From Knufia peltigerae (Eukaryota > Ascomycota > Eurotiomycetes > Chaetothyriales > Trichomeriaceae): DNA of 64,000 nucleotides. The stretch covers positions 1 to 64,000 of the forward strand of contig JAPDRN010000044.1 in NCBI GenBank assembly GCA_030247855.1. Reading direction: 5' to 3'. The notes below the pieces were generated by a model. It had not been told where the DNA came from and did not search any database. It saw nothing but the letters and a program-made list of their open reading frames with translations. Positions 36,052 through 47,426 of the stretch are shown here, in pieces. Numbering within the stretch: the stretch's first letter is position 1; each line of letters begins with the position of its first letter. The position numbers and the translations under genes are program-made.

Positions 36052-36670
36052 TCGGTGATACGTAGGGCCTGGCCCGCCGTCAGTAAATCAATAAGGAATT
36101 GCTACACCCAACAGACCCCGTGCATATGGATGGAGGGACTATTCTTTGTCCAATGTCCAGGTGCACTCGATTGCACAAAGGTGGTCCGGCATATATGTGA
36201 TGGTGTTACAGATGGATATTTGTCAGATGACAAGCCTGTCGCTTAACCTGCCTGACTGGTTCTTAGGCCAGTGACCTGAGTGAGGTAAAGCTCCTAACAG
36301 CGGCAGGTTTTCTAATCGCGAGCATCGATTTCATCTCTTTATGCGGAATACGAAGAAGTTCTCATTCCGAATTGGTCCGTCACTCGACTAGCCATTTCAC
36401 GGATCTACGCTTGAATCACTCAACGGCGAGCCAGACATCCAAGTCTTGCGACAGGGCATGTCGGCCGTGTTACGAAAGAAGTGGAAGACCCCAATACGTT
36501 GGTCGTTCGTGAAGGTGAGAGTAGAGCTTCCAATTTCGAAAGAGCGCAGCGTATCACCAAAGTGCCCATGCAGTTCAGTACCGACCAATACGTACATTGC
36601 GTTGCTCATTGGCAAAGATTTGCATTTCCCAGCCAGCCTCGATCACTGGAGACATGTCCTACGGTATCAA
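36052..36670. other. intergenic, no supported gene
   Basis: 619 bp containing the promoter of the regulator gene and the 3' side of the racemase-family gene. The open frames here are shadows or chance. Confidence 0.5.
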
Positions 36671-37720
36671 TCACACCTGCATTTTTGGGGAAGCCATCCG
36701 CCAGGTATCGCCAACTCTGAATCCTGCCGGAAAAGGATCGGTCGAATCGAGCACGATTTGTTTATAGCTGGTAATCCAGGAGCTGCCTTTCACAGTCGGC
36801 AGGACAGCAGGATACCGACCAACCTGCGCCGTGCCCCGGATATGCGCCACAAATTCAGTGCCTATAACGCTTTGATGTCGGAAGGTCTCGCCTACTTTGA
36901 GGAGGCTCCTAGCATGAAGCACAGCTAATCGTGCGCATGTGCCGGTGCCGCAAGGGCTTCGATCCAGTCTTCCTGGTGACACTACGACCGTGTTGGAGGC
37001 TGCCTTGCCTGTGGTCGTATCTCTCAAGGGTTCCGTAAATTGAAGTATGCTCACTCCGCGGATGGCTGGATTTTCCGGGTGAATGGGATCGGTGTGCTGC
37101 TGGACAGCGCTCTTTATTCGCTCTCCAACTTCGACCAGCGCTCTCCCCTGTGAGCTATCCACCTTTAAGCCCACGGAAGACGCGTCTACTAGTGCGTAAA
37201 TCATGCCTCCCCATGCGATGTCCACCTTCACCACGCCAAGCCCTGGCACCGGTATCTCGAGGTCCAGCGCAAACACGAAAGCCGGGACATTGTCAAATGC
37301 CACGCTCTTGCACTTACCGCCTTCGCATTCAGCTGTCACGGTGACCAAACCTGCTGCGGCATCGAGACCTATCCTGGTGATAGGCTCCTGCATCGGTACC
37401 ATCCCAGTTTCGAGCAGTACCGTAGCAACCGCAATTGTGTTGGCGCCTGACATTGGTGGGTATTCTTCGTGTTCCATGGTGAGGAAGCCAGCATGCGCTT
37501 CTGCGTTGCAAGGCGGTAGAATGATGTTGGCGCACATGGCGGAGCTGCCACGGGGTTCGTGCATGAGCAGCAGTCGTAGACTGTCGGCTTTCTGCCACAT
37601 GTGCATCATCTTCTCGAACATGGTCTTGCCAGGGACGTCAAGCACGCCGCCTGTAACAACATCACAAACCTCACCGGCCGTGTGAATGCCCACGACATTG
37701 AAACTTCGAGCGATCGGCAT
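36671..37720 (-). CDS. proline racemase / hydroxyproline epimerase-dehydratase family enzyme
   Basis: The start is placed at ATG 37,720 (MPIARSFNVVGIHTAGEVCD), since the three codons before it begin with TTG. This gives 349 residues, no intron. The PF05544 fold is recognisable by IHTAGEVCDVVTGGV, HEPRGSSAM, IAWGGMIYALVDA and DRSPCGTGTCARLAVLHA. The family uses two acid/base residues. The first site here is Ser (PPMSGAN, about residue 91) and the second Cys (SPCGTG, about 257). This is neither the Cys/Cys pair of proline racemases nor the Cys/Thr pair of trans-3-hydroxyproline dehydratases. Activity is therefore open: hydroxyproline epimerisation, dehydration to pyrroline-2-carboxylate, or racemisation. 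Its place beside a PrnX-like reductase favours an imino-acid route into proline. Confidence 0.88.
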   Translation of the reverse strand: MPIARSFNVVGIHTAGEVCDVVTGGVLDVPGKTMFEKMMHMWQKADSLRLLLMHEPRGSSAMCANIILPPCNAEAHAGFLTMEHEEYPPMSGANTIAVATVLLETGMVPMQEPITRIGLDAAAGLVTVTAECEGGKCKSVAFDNVPAFVFALDLEIPVPGLGVVKVDIAWGGMIYALVDASSVGLKVDSSQGRALVEVGERIKSAVQQHTDPIHPENPAIRGVSILQFTEPLRDTTTGKAASNTVVVSPGRLDRSPCGTGTCARLAVLHARSLLKVGETFRHQSVIGTEFVAHIRGTAQVGRYPAVLPTVKGSSWITSYKQIVLDSTDPFPAGFRVGDTWRMASPKMQV

Positions 37721-38378
37721 GACGTTCAACAGTAGTCGGTCTGCTAGATGTTAGTGCCAATAGCGTTGAATGCTCTCAAGCGAGTTGTGATGGCTGGGCC
37801 AACCATGTGAGTATATCACCTTTTTCTATCACAACAGGGTTTGCATCGCATGGACGTGACGTTGCCGAGGCCGACCTGGCACCACCAACTATCCAAATTG
37901 CACCTTGCACAGACTTTGTGCAGTACGAGATACCACTCACGTGATCGGCAGTGAGCCCCGGTCGAAAGGCCCCTACAAAGCTTACTGTCGGGTACGTTTC
38001 CGAGACAAGGGTCCCGCGCCGCTCGTTCTCTCGATCAAATTGCACAGGAGCAAGCGACTTAGCCCAGGGCCGGATTTTGCTGGCCGCCAATTCGCGCAGT
38101 ATCATTCGCAGTATTTCTAGGGAGGTGCTTGCCAATGATAACTCGAGTACTTTGTGGCCTACAGAGTGCCGGTGACAAAAGATCATTATGACTGCAGCAA
38201 GGGTCACCCCGGCCACCGCTTCATGTCGTGTGGAGTTACGTGCAAGAGGAGCTTCAGGTAGATAAGGTGGAGTTGCTTCCCATCATCTGCTCTGCCTCCC
38301 ATTCTTTTCCTGTATTCCACCTGGTCCTGCAAGCACCTAAGAAGCTCCCCGATTTCCTTCTACAAGGGAACAACGAAA
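37721..38378. promoter_or_regulatory. divergent promoter region, racemase-family gene and amino-acid transporter
   Basis: 658 bp between two divergent starts. A minus-strand frame of 146 codons (37,776-38,216) fills most of it but shows no family resemblance and overlaps both promoters, so I treat it as chance. A shared regulatory region for uptake and catabolism is plausible. Confidence 0.5.
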
Positions 38379-40018
38379 ATGTCCAAGGAGTACAAAGATG
38401 TTGAAGACTTACGCCCTGTCCAGACTACGGACGAGGGCGAAGTGGTTGTACGGCGCCGCGGCAGCGCCGCAAGCACGCACGACGCGGTATTCGGAGAGAT
38501 GACGGAGCATGGACCAAATTATCGCAATGTGAGCATCATGAAACCCATATTTGGAGGACAATAAGATAGTGTAGGACTAAATCTGCCTAGGTTGGTTGGT
38601 TGGGTACAGTTGCGCTGATGATGAAGACTCAAATCGGCCTTGGTGTGCTTTCCATTCCAGCTGTCTTTGATACGCTGGGTTTGATCCCGGGCATCATCTG
38701 CTTGCTGTGCATCGCTGGCATCACGACGTGGTCCGACTACATAGTCGGAGTCTTTAAACTTCAACATCCGGCCGTCTACGGCATTGACGATGCCGGCGGA
38801 TTGATCTTTGGACGTCCAGGTCGAGAAATCCTTGGACTCGCGTTCTGTTTGTGTTAGTGTTGTTGTCCTTCCTGCAGCGAACACCTTCTAAACCTTACCT
38901 AGATTGGATCTTTGTCGGCGGCTCTGGAATGCTCGGTATCTCCATCGGCCTGAACGCGGTGTCGGCTCATGGCGCCTGCACTGCTGTTTTTGTCTTGGTG
39001 GCAGCTATCGCAGGTTTCCTCTGTGGAAGCATCCAAACGCTTGGTCGTATCTCATGGCTGGCCTGGGTTGGCCTTACCTCTATCGTCACTGCGAGTAGGT
39101 TTTTCCAGATAATTTATCACTTGATCCGGTCTAATGACATCTCCAGTTTTGACTGTGACAGTCGCTGTCGGCGTGCAAAGTCGACCAACGGATGCTCCTC
39201 AAGTGGGGCCTTGGTCTTCAGACTATGAGCTCTTCAAGAACCCGAGCTTCACTGAGGCTATCTCTGCGGTCTCTTCCCTTGTGTTCGCCTACGCCGGCAC
39301 TCCTGCTTTCTTTGCCATTGTGGCAGAGATGCGCGATCCCAAACACTATACGCGGTCGCTGTTGATTTGCCAGGGTGGCGTGACAGCAACTTATATTACC
39401 ATTGGGATTGTAGTATACTATTACTGCGGATCTTATGTCGCTTCCCCAGCGCTGGGCTCTGCCGGTGTGCTCATGAAGAAAGTTTGTTATGGCCTTGCAC
39501 TTCCGGGATTGCTGGTCTCTACGACGCTTTTTATTCATGTAGGTGTGACCTCGCAGAATGGCTATTGAAGATTACTGAGATTTTTCTAGCTGGCCGGCAA
39601 GTACATCTTCATCCGCATCTTCCGAAGATCCAAACACCTCTCATCCAATACCATGATTCACTGGATAGGTTGGATCGGGTGCACTTTGGGTGTAACTGTG
39701 ATTTCTTATATTATAGCCAGTGCGATCCCCGTGTTCGGTGGTCTTGTGTCGTTGATCGGTGCTCTCCTCGGGACACTGATGTCCTTCCAGCCAATGGGTT
39801 TCATGTGGCTCTACGATAACTGGAGTTTACCAAAGTCCGAACGCGGACGCTGGTGGACGTTTATGATTGGCTGGAGCGCCTTCGTTGTTATCTCTGGTAC
39901 TTTTCTCATGGTTGGTGGCACTTACGGATCCATCGTCGGCATTATCGACTCCTACAAAGTATCCGGAGGCTCGGCCGCATTTTCCTGTGCTGACAACTCG
40001 AACTCTGTACACCATTAG
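38379..40018 (+). CDS. neutral amino-acid transporter, AAAP family (five exons)
   Basis: The exons are 38,379-38,528, 38,591-38,852, 38,903-39,094, 39,147-39,538 and 39,590-40,018. All introns are 50-62 nt with GT...AG, and the joined frame gives 474 residues. The N-terminus is charged and cytoplasmic (MSKEYKDVEDLRPV). Then about 11 membrane segments follow, starting TVALMMKTQIGLGVLSIPAV, a hallmark of the Aa_trans family (Mtr/N system type). FVGGSGMLGISIGLNAVSAH and VFAYAGTPAFFAIVAEMRDP are also typical. It should import neutral amino acids, here presumably proline or hydroxyproline, across the plasma membrane. The classical prn cluster carries PrnB, an APC-type permease, so this is a different transporter family in the same role. 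Confidence 0.9.
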
Positions 40019-41288
40019 TGGTAGGCGCTCAAAGACTTGAGACAGGGGGCTAGATTTCGTATAGTTGAAGACGAGAGGCTATGTACGTGGAGTCTTTCTG
40101 CGACAAAGAATGGGATCTTCTGTGCATCTTGCGCCCGAGTGTACATATGGGACAACTGAAAGTGAGAACACCATAGCCATTTCGAGAAAGCTTGTCTATG
40201 ACAACACACGAGATTCACGCTACTCAGCATCGGTAGAATATTTGAACTAACCACAAGCCAATAGGATCTGTAAACAACATCAGTAATCCCACATGAATGT
40301 AGGTTCAGTTTACCAGCAATCTTGACGGCCGTGTAAGTATCACGCTAACGGGACTGACGCCAACAACCTCTAACAGGGGTTTCCTGAAGCATACCGATGG
40401 TGGTAGGGCATTTCTCAGATGGTCGAAAACTTGATTCCCAAGAAATCTCTGGTTGCTGGCTGAAAGGCGCAGGAATATTAGGATTGGTTAGTCGTAAAAA
40501 ATGCCAACACAACATTGGTGTGTTGCTCGCGCGGATATATCTGCACCAGTGCCGTGCGCATGGTCATAATGACATCGACTTCCGTACCATCCAATCTCTG
40601 TAATTGCAGTTCTGCAACGGATCAGCCACTTAGCCCATTCTTTGCGCCCTTCCCAAGGCTGAATCGTCTCCAGATCTGGACCCTTCGCACCATCCCGAGA
40701 CGCACACCAGGGCTCTGGTATAACACATGAATACATACATACAGAATTTGGTGTTGGCAAATGAAATGAAGGCCAGGCCGTGAAACTCCATAACAAGCAA
40801 TGTGATCACGAGGAGCTGATATGCCACATCTCGAGCCCACGATGAGAGTACAACTGCCCATCACAAAGATAACAGTGACCTCATCTATCTGATCACCCTT
40901 ATCAAAGCACACTCCACAGTACTTGTATCTGCTTCTTTAACTTTTGACGAGAAGGGTAGTGTGTGTGCTCGGATGAAGATACGAGAAATCCATAAGGAAT
41001 GCCGAACCCTCGGACATAGAACCCGGTTTTCGGGGGTTGGCCGAGATCGAGATCCGAGCACCCAAATGATACCGCCTCGCGTGGTTATCATGCATCTCCT
41101 TGTAATGTCTCAAAAGTATGAGGTGTTCGGGCGCAAAACCGACGGTCCATTTTCTCCAATAGCTTATACCTCGGCTCGGTTAGTGCTCTGAGGCGTACAC
41201 TAATGACTAGATACTGTATCACTCTGCCTCGACTCCAATCCGACTACGACCGTATCACATGGTCGGGCGACGATATAGAAAACCGGCC
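40019..41288. other. intergenic, no supported gene
   Basis: 1.27 kb with only short overlapping frames (up to about 100 codons) in both strands, none with recognisable motifs. It contains the 3' region of the transporter and the promoter of the PrnX-like gene. Confidence 0.5.
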
Positions 41289-42416
41289 ATGAGTAGTCTC
41301 ATCGTTCTCAGTGATGCAGCTGTGCATGAAATTCTCATCTCGCTCTCCAGAGACGAAATTCATCAAGTCCGTGACCGACTTGCAAAGTCCCTGGAAGAGT
41401 TTTCAACGCCAGAAGAGCGTAACTTCGCGCCAGATTCAGTCGTTGTTACCCGGCCCCATGCAAAGACATTGTTCCGACCGTTCACATCGTCCGAAAATGT
41501 TGGAATCAAGATAATCGTCGACCCCTCCGCAGGGGCCGAAGCGCAAGCATCCAGTGCCAGCAGCAACGCAACCTTGCACGGGGTACTGGCACTGTGTGAT
41601 AGGGACGGCCTGCCCCTTGGCATCATCAATGCAGATGAGATTACAGGGTATCGGACATCACTATCCGTAATGGTCCCATATGCTTGGCGAACACGGACCA
41701 CCCGGATCGTTGTGTTTGGTGCCGGCAAGCAGGCGTTGTGGCACATCCGGCTGGCATTGGCTCTGAGAGGGGATGAGATCGAGCATATCGCCATTGTCAA
41801 CCGGTCCGCGGCAAGAGGCGAGTCCCTACTGTCTCAGGTGAGGAGCGAAAACGAACAGCGCTGGAGATCATCAGTTGAGATGCTATGTGTCTCATCAACC
41901 CGACCAGACTATGAGCAGAAGCTGGAAAGCCTTATGGCGACTGCGGACGTGGTCTTCTGCACGACTCCTTCTACAAAGCCACTGTTTCCAGCCCGGTATC
42001 TGAAAGTCCAGCAAGCCAGTAGCACGGGTTGCTACATATCGAGTATCGGTTCCTGGCAGCCTGACATGATGGAGTTGGACCCTCAGTTGCTGCAGCACGG
42101 ACTAGATTTGAGCCGTGGGCAGCACCCGCTGGGAGATGAAGGTGGTGCTATCCTTGTTGACGACCGCGAAGAAAGCTTGAGGAGCTCTGGGGAAATTATC
42201 AACAGCCAGCTCCGAGCAGAGCAGTTGGTCGAGGTAGGCGAGGTCCTTTCCTCGAAAACTACCACTTCCAAAGACCAAAGCTCCAGTCCATGGCTGGCCG
42301 ATGGATTCGTCATCTACAAGAGTGTCGGCGTAAGCGCTACGGATCTTGCCGCGGGAACGGCTGTCCTGTCACTGGCCAGGGAACGAGGTGTCGGAGTGTC
42401 GGTGTCAGATTTCTAG
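41289..42416 (+). CDS. prnX: ornithine cyclodeaminase / mu-crystallin family protein, PrnX-like
   Basis: The start at ATG 41,289 (MSSLIVLSDAAVHEIL) matches the usual beginning of the family better than the ATG ten codons upstream. This gives 375 residues, no intron. The substrate lysine region is VGIKIIVDP (Lys about 74), the Rossmann motif VVFGAGKQALWH is at about 141-152, and INADEITGYRTSLS and DVVFCTTPSTKPLF are typical. Family members include ornithine cyclodeaminase, ketimine reductases and pyrroline-2-carboxylate reductases. The prn cluster of Aspergillus also carries such a gene, prnX. In this cluster reduction of pyrroline-2-carboxylate to L-proline is the most sensible role. Cofactor preference cannot be read with confidence. 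Confidence 0.88.
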   Translation: MSSLIVLSDAAVHEILISLSRDEIHQVRDRLAKSLEEFSTPEERNFAPDSVVVTRPHAKTLFRPFTSSENVGIKIIVDPSAGAEAQASSASSNATLHGVLALCDRDGLPLGIINADEITGYRTSLSVMVPYAWRTRTTRIVVFGAGKQALWHIRLALALRGDEIEHIAIVNRSAARGESLLSQVRSENEQRWRSSVEMLCVSSTRPDYEQKLESLMATADVVFCTTPSTKPLFPARYLKVQQASSTGCYISSIGSWQPDMMELDPQLLQHGLDLSRGQHPLGDEGGAILVDDREESLRSSGEIINSQLRAEQLVEVGEVLSSKTTTSKDQSSSPWLADGFVIYKSVGVSATDLAAGTAVLSLARERGVGVSVSDF

Positions 42417-43658
42417 TACTGGATTGGTAAAGACACCCAGCCAACGTGTATTCTTTAGGCTAAGGGTTAGAAGCTCTACGAGCCGGAAAGCACAGAAAGT
42501 GAAGACATCCGCTTCGTAAGTCCTCCGTAAAAATCATAATACAGTTTAAGCGGCGAGCTTTAGGTCGTGCTTAGGTCCAAAGAAGGAAATGGAAAGTGCC
42601 CATGTCGAGATTCCAATGTATAACTGCCTATTTCAAGACGACCTTCGTCGATCTCTTTGAGTTTCTTGATTGTCGTTAAGACTCCAGCACTATGATCTAT
42701 TTACCAAACAGAAAGTCGTGGGTGCTCACAGCTCGTCCTTGGTTAAAGGATATCTGCGTGCTCCATCACCCAAGTTGTGCAAGCGAAACATGCGAACACC
42801 ATGCCGAGGATCTGCGCACCGAGTAAGGTAAGACTTTGGAAGAGAATTTGGGGGTCCTGTTACACTCATGACGGACTCATCGCAATAGGAATGCGGTGAC
42901 CAATCCAAATTATCGAGCGCCATTCTGACGTTCCTTTGAGAGTAGAGGATCTGGATGCCGCTCTTCTCCCTGAAAGACTCACTAAGATGATTGGTGGCGG
43001 ACCGAAGGATCGAGACGTCTGCACCATGATGATATATATTGACCAAGGCGTTCATCGAGCTCACCAAGCTCTGTGTGTGCATCACTGAGGTGCTCAAAGT
43101 ACGATACATGATTCTACCAGATCTGCCTTGCCTTGTCAAGGATAGAACAAGTGTCCGTCTCCAACCAGATTCTTCACCCGTAGATCTAGCCGCGGTGTTG
43201 GTTTGCCACTATAAACTCGAGGCGTGGTACCACAACCTTCCCTCTAACACTTGAAAAATAGTAGCGCTATTACCCGCGTAGCGTGAGTGATAACTGTACA
43301 ATGAAGACCCAGTTACTTAATCGACCTAACACCCTGTGTATGTTATGAAAGCCTGTACAGAGATTCTTGCGAACGCTCTTAGCAATTTGGGTAAGACTAT
43401 AAGTATGCGGAAAATACCCGAGATAGAGCACGGGTATGGCCCGATTAATCTCTGTTGGTTATGGGGATGCGGTTGCAGACGAATACACCTAGTGTCTTAG
43501 TGGGGTTTCCCAGGGCTTAAATATTTATATTTGCGGAGAAGCATCTGGTAGGTATAAAGGCGATATTAAATCTTATCCTCTTCAATCGCGATAACTAGTA
43601 AGAGAAGTTTTCGTCTAATAGTACACTAGTACGATTGCCCCTACGCCTCATTACAAGT
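42417..43658. other. intergenic; one unsupported 137-codon minus frame
   Basis: 1.24 kb. The minus-strand frame 42,726-43,139 (starting MTRQGRSGRIMYRTLSTSVM) has plausible amino-acid composition but no recognised domain. It could be a gene remnant. The final 200 bases hold the monooxygenase promoter, including TTAAATATTTATATTTG near 43,516. Confidence 0.35.
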
Positions 43659-44993
43659 ATGCCATTCAATATTGCTATTGTGGGCGCTGGGCTCGCAGGT
43701 CCTGCCCTTGCACTTGAGTTACTGAGATTTCCCGAGATCACCACCAGAATCTACGAGCTGCGGCCCGAGGGCTACGAACAAGGCCAGCACATTTCACTCG
43801 CACCTAACGCGTTACGAGTGCTTAGAAATCTCGGTGTATATGAGAAACTCACGGCTATCGGCAACTCGTACGAGGAATTGCATCTACGGAATAGCATTGG
43901 TGGTTACATCGCCACCTTCCACAATGGACACAAACGGGATTATGGCTTTGCAGCGATGCGTATCCATCGACGCCATGTGCAGCGTGTTTTGTGTGAGGAA
44001 GCTATTGCACGTGGCGTCCAGATTATTCACGGCATGAAACTGGTCAAAGTCACTGAGCGCTCCCGAGATAAGGGGGTAGAATTGTTATTTGGAAATGGAC
44101 AAACTGAAAGCGCCGATATGGTGGTGGGTACAGATGGCTTGCATTCTGCTGTCAGGCAGTACGTCCAGCCGGGAGCAGATTCAATCTATGCTCATATGCT
44201 GGGCGTGACTGGCTTCTTAAGTAAGAAAGACCTCTACAATCAGGGAGATGGCATTGAACTACCCTCGCACTTCATCGGTCGTAATGGCTTCTTGGCGGTT
44301 ATGCCCTCGGATCTCTCAGGAAATGAGATTGGGTTCTTCTCTACCATGGAATTTCCCGAAGAAAAGTCTCGCGAAGAATGGAACGCTCTTTTCCATGACA
44401 AGAACAAAATCCGGACTATATTGACGGAGCGCTTCGGTATGGAGCAAGATTGGGCACAGCTGATTGAGTCAATCGGCAAGACTGCGCCTGACGAAACGCT
44501 CTGTACATGGCCGTAAGTCCAAGATTTATCCCTCGAACTAGTTGATTCTGACTTCCCTTTCACTCATAGTTTCTACGTTGCGCCACCCCTCTCGTCCTGG
44601 TCTTCTGCGAGCAATCGAGCACTGATACTGGGCGATGCGGCACATGCAATGATCCCCACCGGTGGACTGGGGGCCTCTCTTGCGCTGGAGGATACGGAGT
44701 GTCTAGCTCTTGCTTTGAGCTCGATTATTGGCAAGGGATTCACAGACAAGAGGCTTGGACGAGTTCTCGATGCCTGGGAAGCACATCGAAAAGTGAGGCT
44801 GAAACTGATTCAAGATTTCACGGACCGAAATCGCCGGATGCGTCAACCTGGCGGCTCTCCGATAGCACAGGTCATCAAGGAATGGGTATTATGGGCTGCG
44901 CTCCGCTTTGTACCCAGCGGTCGTATCGCAGGGCCTATATACTCGTACGACACGACCGACTTCAAGAACATACTATCGACACTTGATCTATAG
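43659..44993 (+). CDS. FAD-dependent monooxygenase, salicylate hydroxylase-like (two exons)
   Basis: Exon 1 is 43,659-44,512 and exon 2 is 44,570-44,993. The intron is 57 nt (GTAAGT...CATAG), giving 425 residues. The start ATG at 43,659 (MPFNIAIVGAGLAGPALALE) puts the FAD-binding GAGLAG at 9-14. The middle motif is DMVVGTDGLHSAVRQYV, with the conserved DG. GDAAHAMIPTGGLGASLALED at about 306-326 is the second FAD/ribityl motif of class A flavin hydroxylases. Such enzymes add oxygen to aromatic or polyketide substrates using NAD(P)H. The substrate is unknown. It is convergent with an alpha/beta hydrolase, perhaps a small catabolic or secondary-metabolic group. Confidence 0.9.
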
Positions 44994-45221
44994 AATGTAT
45001 TGTTAACCTTTGTGAAAGAAGTCCCACAAGTCCCTTATGAAACAATAGGTCAAGATTAGAATTTGTCAACAGGAAGTGTGTTAGTTTATTTTTAGTGTGG
45101 TACCCTGTAGTTAAAAGCCTCTGAACTAAAATATAAGAGCAGTGCCGGTGATGAGATGTTCAGCCAGCACATGCGTTTAACAGGCCAACCAACTCTGCAA
45201 TACATTACTATAATGACGACT

Positions 45222-46748
45222 CTAGGACCGTGCTGGTGGGTTGTCCCAGCTCGCTATTGTATCCTTCATGCCCTGTACCAGGTCGTCCAATGATCTTTCC
45301 GGGCCGCTCACTGCAGCAATGTCTTCGACATGGTTGTGACCAGATACGTCCCAAATAACCGCCTGTTTTCCCAATGTCAGATCGAACGAAGTCAATGGAT
45401 GTGTAGTAGTTGCCAGTTTGGCAAACATTGCCCAGCTGTTGAGACATTCTTGACTATACCTGCTGGAAGTCATGGCAATGGTAAAATCATGTGGCATGCC
45501 ATTATATAACTCCAACTTGACCGTGACAGCCTGTTTAGCCATTCTCTTTGCCAGCACAATGCTTCCATCCGCTAAACACTCCTGTCCAACGCTCAGCAAT
45601 ACTGCCGTCGAATGATTTTCCCAGTTAGAGGCTGCGACAGGTGATACCAGAGGGTGCGTTAGCAACTCATTTGGCGCATAAACGTGGTTGCGAGGTGATG
45701 GTGCTGGCCAAATACAATCTTGCAAGTAGGATGCTCGAGGAAATGGTGATGTAGACGCAGCAGGAATCATATCGTACTTGAGATTCTCCGTCTCGGATGG
45801 CAGCGACCGGGTCAAGTCTAGGTATCCAGAGTGAGAGACAACTACCCTCGGACACGGGAGTACAACATTTCGGCCGTTCCAGACGACATGGGCCGTATCG
45901 GACGGCGATTGTCGTTGCAAGCAGAGTACTAGTTGCAGAAATGCAAGTGCAATATTTCCACCCGAGCTGTCTCCACATATGCATATTGACTTGGAGACTG
46001 ATGCCGGATGGTTGCTGCCAGAAAGAGGATGCAGTAAATTCATATAAACAATCAGAAGGTCGAGCAACGCCGCCGGAAACATATGCTGTGGGGAAAGACG
46101 ATAGGCAATGGAGAAGCAGCGGCCTCCTGTACGCTTTACGAGTTCGTGGACGACTGTCCGTCGAGACGCGGGATTACGAAGACTAAGATGAAGTTAGTCA
46201 TTACCGAGCAACCAAGCAGGGCTCACGATCGGCTCGGAGTCTTACTAGAATTGCCCCCCGTGGAGGAAGATGAAAACAAGGTCCGACGATGTGTCTGCAA
46301 TCAACCTTTGAAATTTTTCATGATCTGCTGTAGCAGGCTTATTATGGGCATTTGCAGTACCGCGACGAGAGCCAATCCATTCGCCCTTTACCGTGTCCAG
46401 TGTTGTCTCTGGCACATCTACTGGGCCGTTGGCAAGCTCCACGATGGCTTTAGAGACAACGTCCAGCAAATTGTTGTCTGTCGGGACCGACAGGGCATCT
46501 GCCACCACCCACATCGTGTCAGGAGCGGGGCCATATACCAAGCTTCCCTGTTGTTCTTCGAGCATGGATCTTGGGGTGGGATCATTGAAGATTGCCCGAA
46601 TTATTGCCACCAGAACTGCGGTGCGAAAGTTCCAAACAGATGAAGTTTTTGATAAACGGAGGATGTATGCGACCAAAGGAGCCGCAATAGCTGGCACATA
46701 GTACTGCAGAACATGCCGGCATCGGGCAAGAAATGAAGTTTTCGACAT
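45222..46748 (-). CDS. alpha/beta hydrolase, hormone-sensitive-lipase type (two exons)
   Basis: Exon 1 is 46,246-46,748 and exon 2 is 45,222-46,182. The 63-nt intron (GTAAGA...CTTAG) restores VFIFLHGGQFYLRNPASRR across the junction, giving 487 residues. The oxyanion motif HGG is at about 163-165. The nucleophile elbow is GDSSGGN with Ser about 240, and the catalytic His is probably in GMPHDFTIA near the C-terminus. YRLSPQHMFPAALLD is typical of fold-3 hydrolases. A hydrophobic N-terminal stretch (YYVPAIAAPLVAYIL) suggests a membrane anchor. It hydrolyses esters of unknown kind. It is divergent from the Zn2Cys6 gene across about 680 bp, which may therefore control it. Confidence 0.88.
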
Positions 46749-47426
46749 CTGATTGGGAAAACAAGGACTGAGGTCTTTTCAGGAGAGGCTTAGATGGGCC
46801 CCTTGGACTGGCATATGCTGGTGATAGACCACGAATAGTATATGAGTCTTTTCTGTCCGGTGTAGCAGCGAGGTGGCAATGGCAACATGCAGGCCGAAGA
46901 AAAAGAGCAGGCATAATCCCACAAAACAACGTCAAGAAGGGCGCGACCTGTGGTAGCAAGGCTGGACTATTAGGCGAGGCCGGGTATTACCCGAATTCCA
47001 TTTGGCATCAGTATGGCCGGTTAGCAACGGACTCGCCCACACGGTGTCCGGAGAGCGATCGACCGAGTCGCGACGAGTACTCCGTACGCGGACCGCATTG
47101 TGCAACTACCCAATAAGTACTAGAGTGCTTGGCGCATATGAAACCCGAGCGGCATATTCCGCCATTTTTCCAAAGGACTTGAGCACGTACCGAGCGAAAC
47201 TCGGGGCCCCGCATTTTCTCGTGGTACTCAAAGATGATAATCGGGAGGGGGCTCCGGACGCCTCTTGCGTAGCCCGCTCCTGTCGTACCGAGTACCCCGA
47301 TGTCTTCTTGGGTGGAAAACAAGTCGTTAACATAACTCGGCCAGCACTTGTCCTATTCTTTGGACATTAGGATGTGGGAACGGACCATATCTTGACTTGG
47401 TTACAAGAGACACTCTCGCGCGAGCC
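46749..47426. promoter_or_regulatory. divergent promoter region, hydrolase and second Zn2Cys6 regulator
   Basis: 678 bp between divergent starts. Short frames inside are shadows. CGG triplets are frequent (for example near 46,978-47,060), as expected where C6 regulators bind, but no defined site can be called. Confidence 0.45.

Noticed and set aside
37776..38216. 146-codon minus-strand frame between racemase and transporter genes
   Set aside because: It occupies a divergent promoter region and resembles no known protein.
42726..43139. 137-codon minus-strand frame
   Set aside because: Plausible composition but no recognised domain and no splice partner; left as a possible remnant only.
47008..47370. 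Overlapping frames on both strands before the second regulator gene
   Set aside because: They lie in the promoter region, with no family similarity on either strand.
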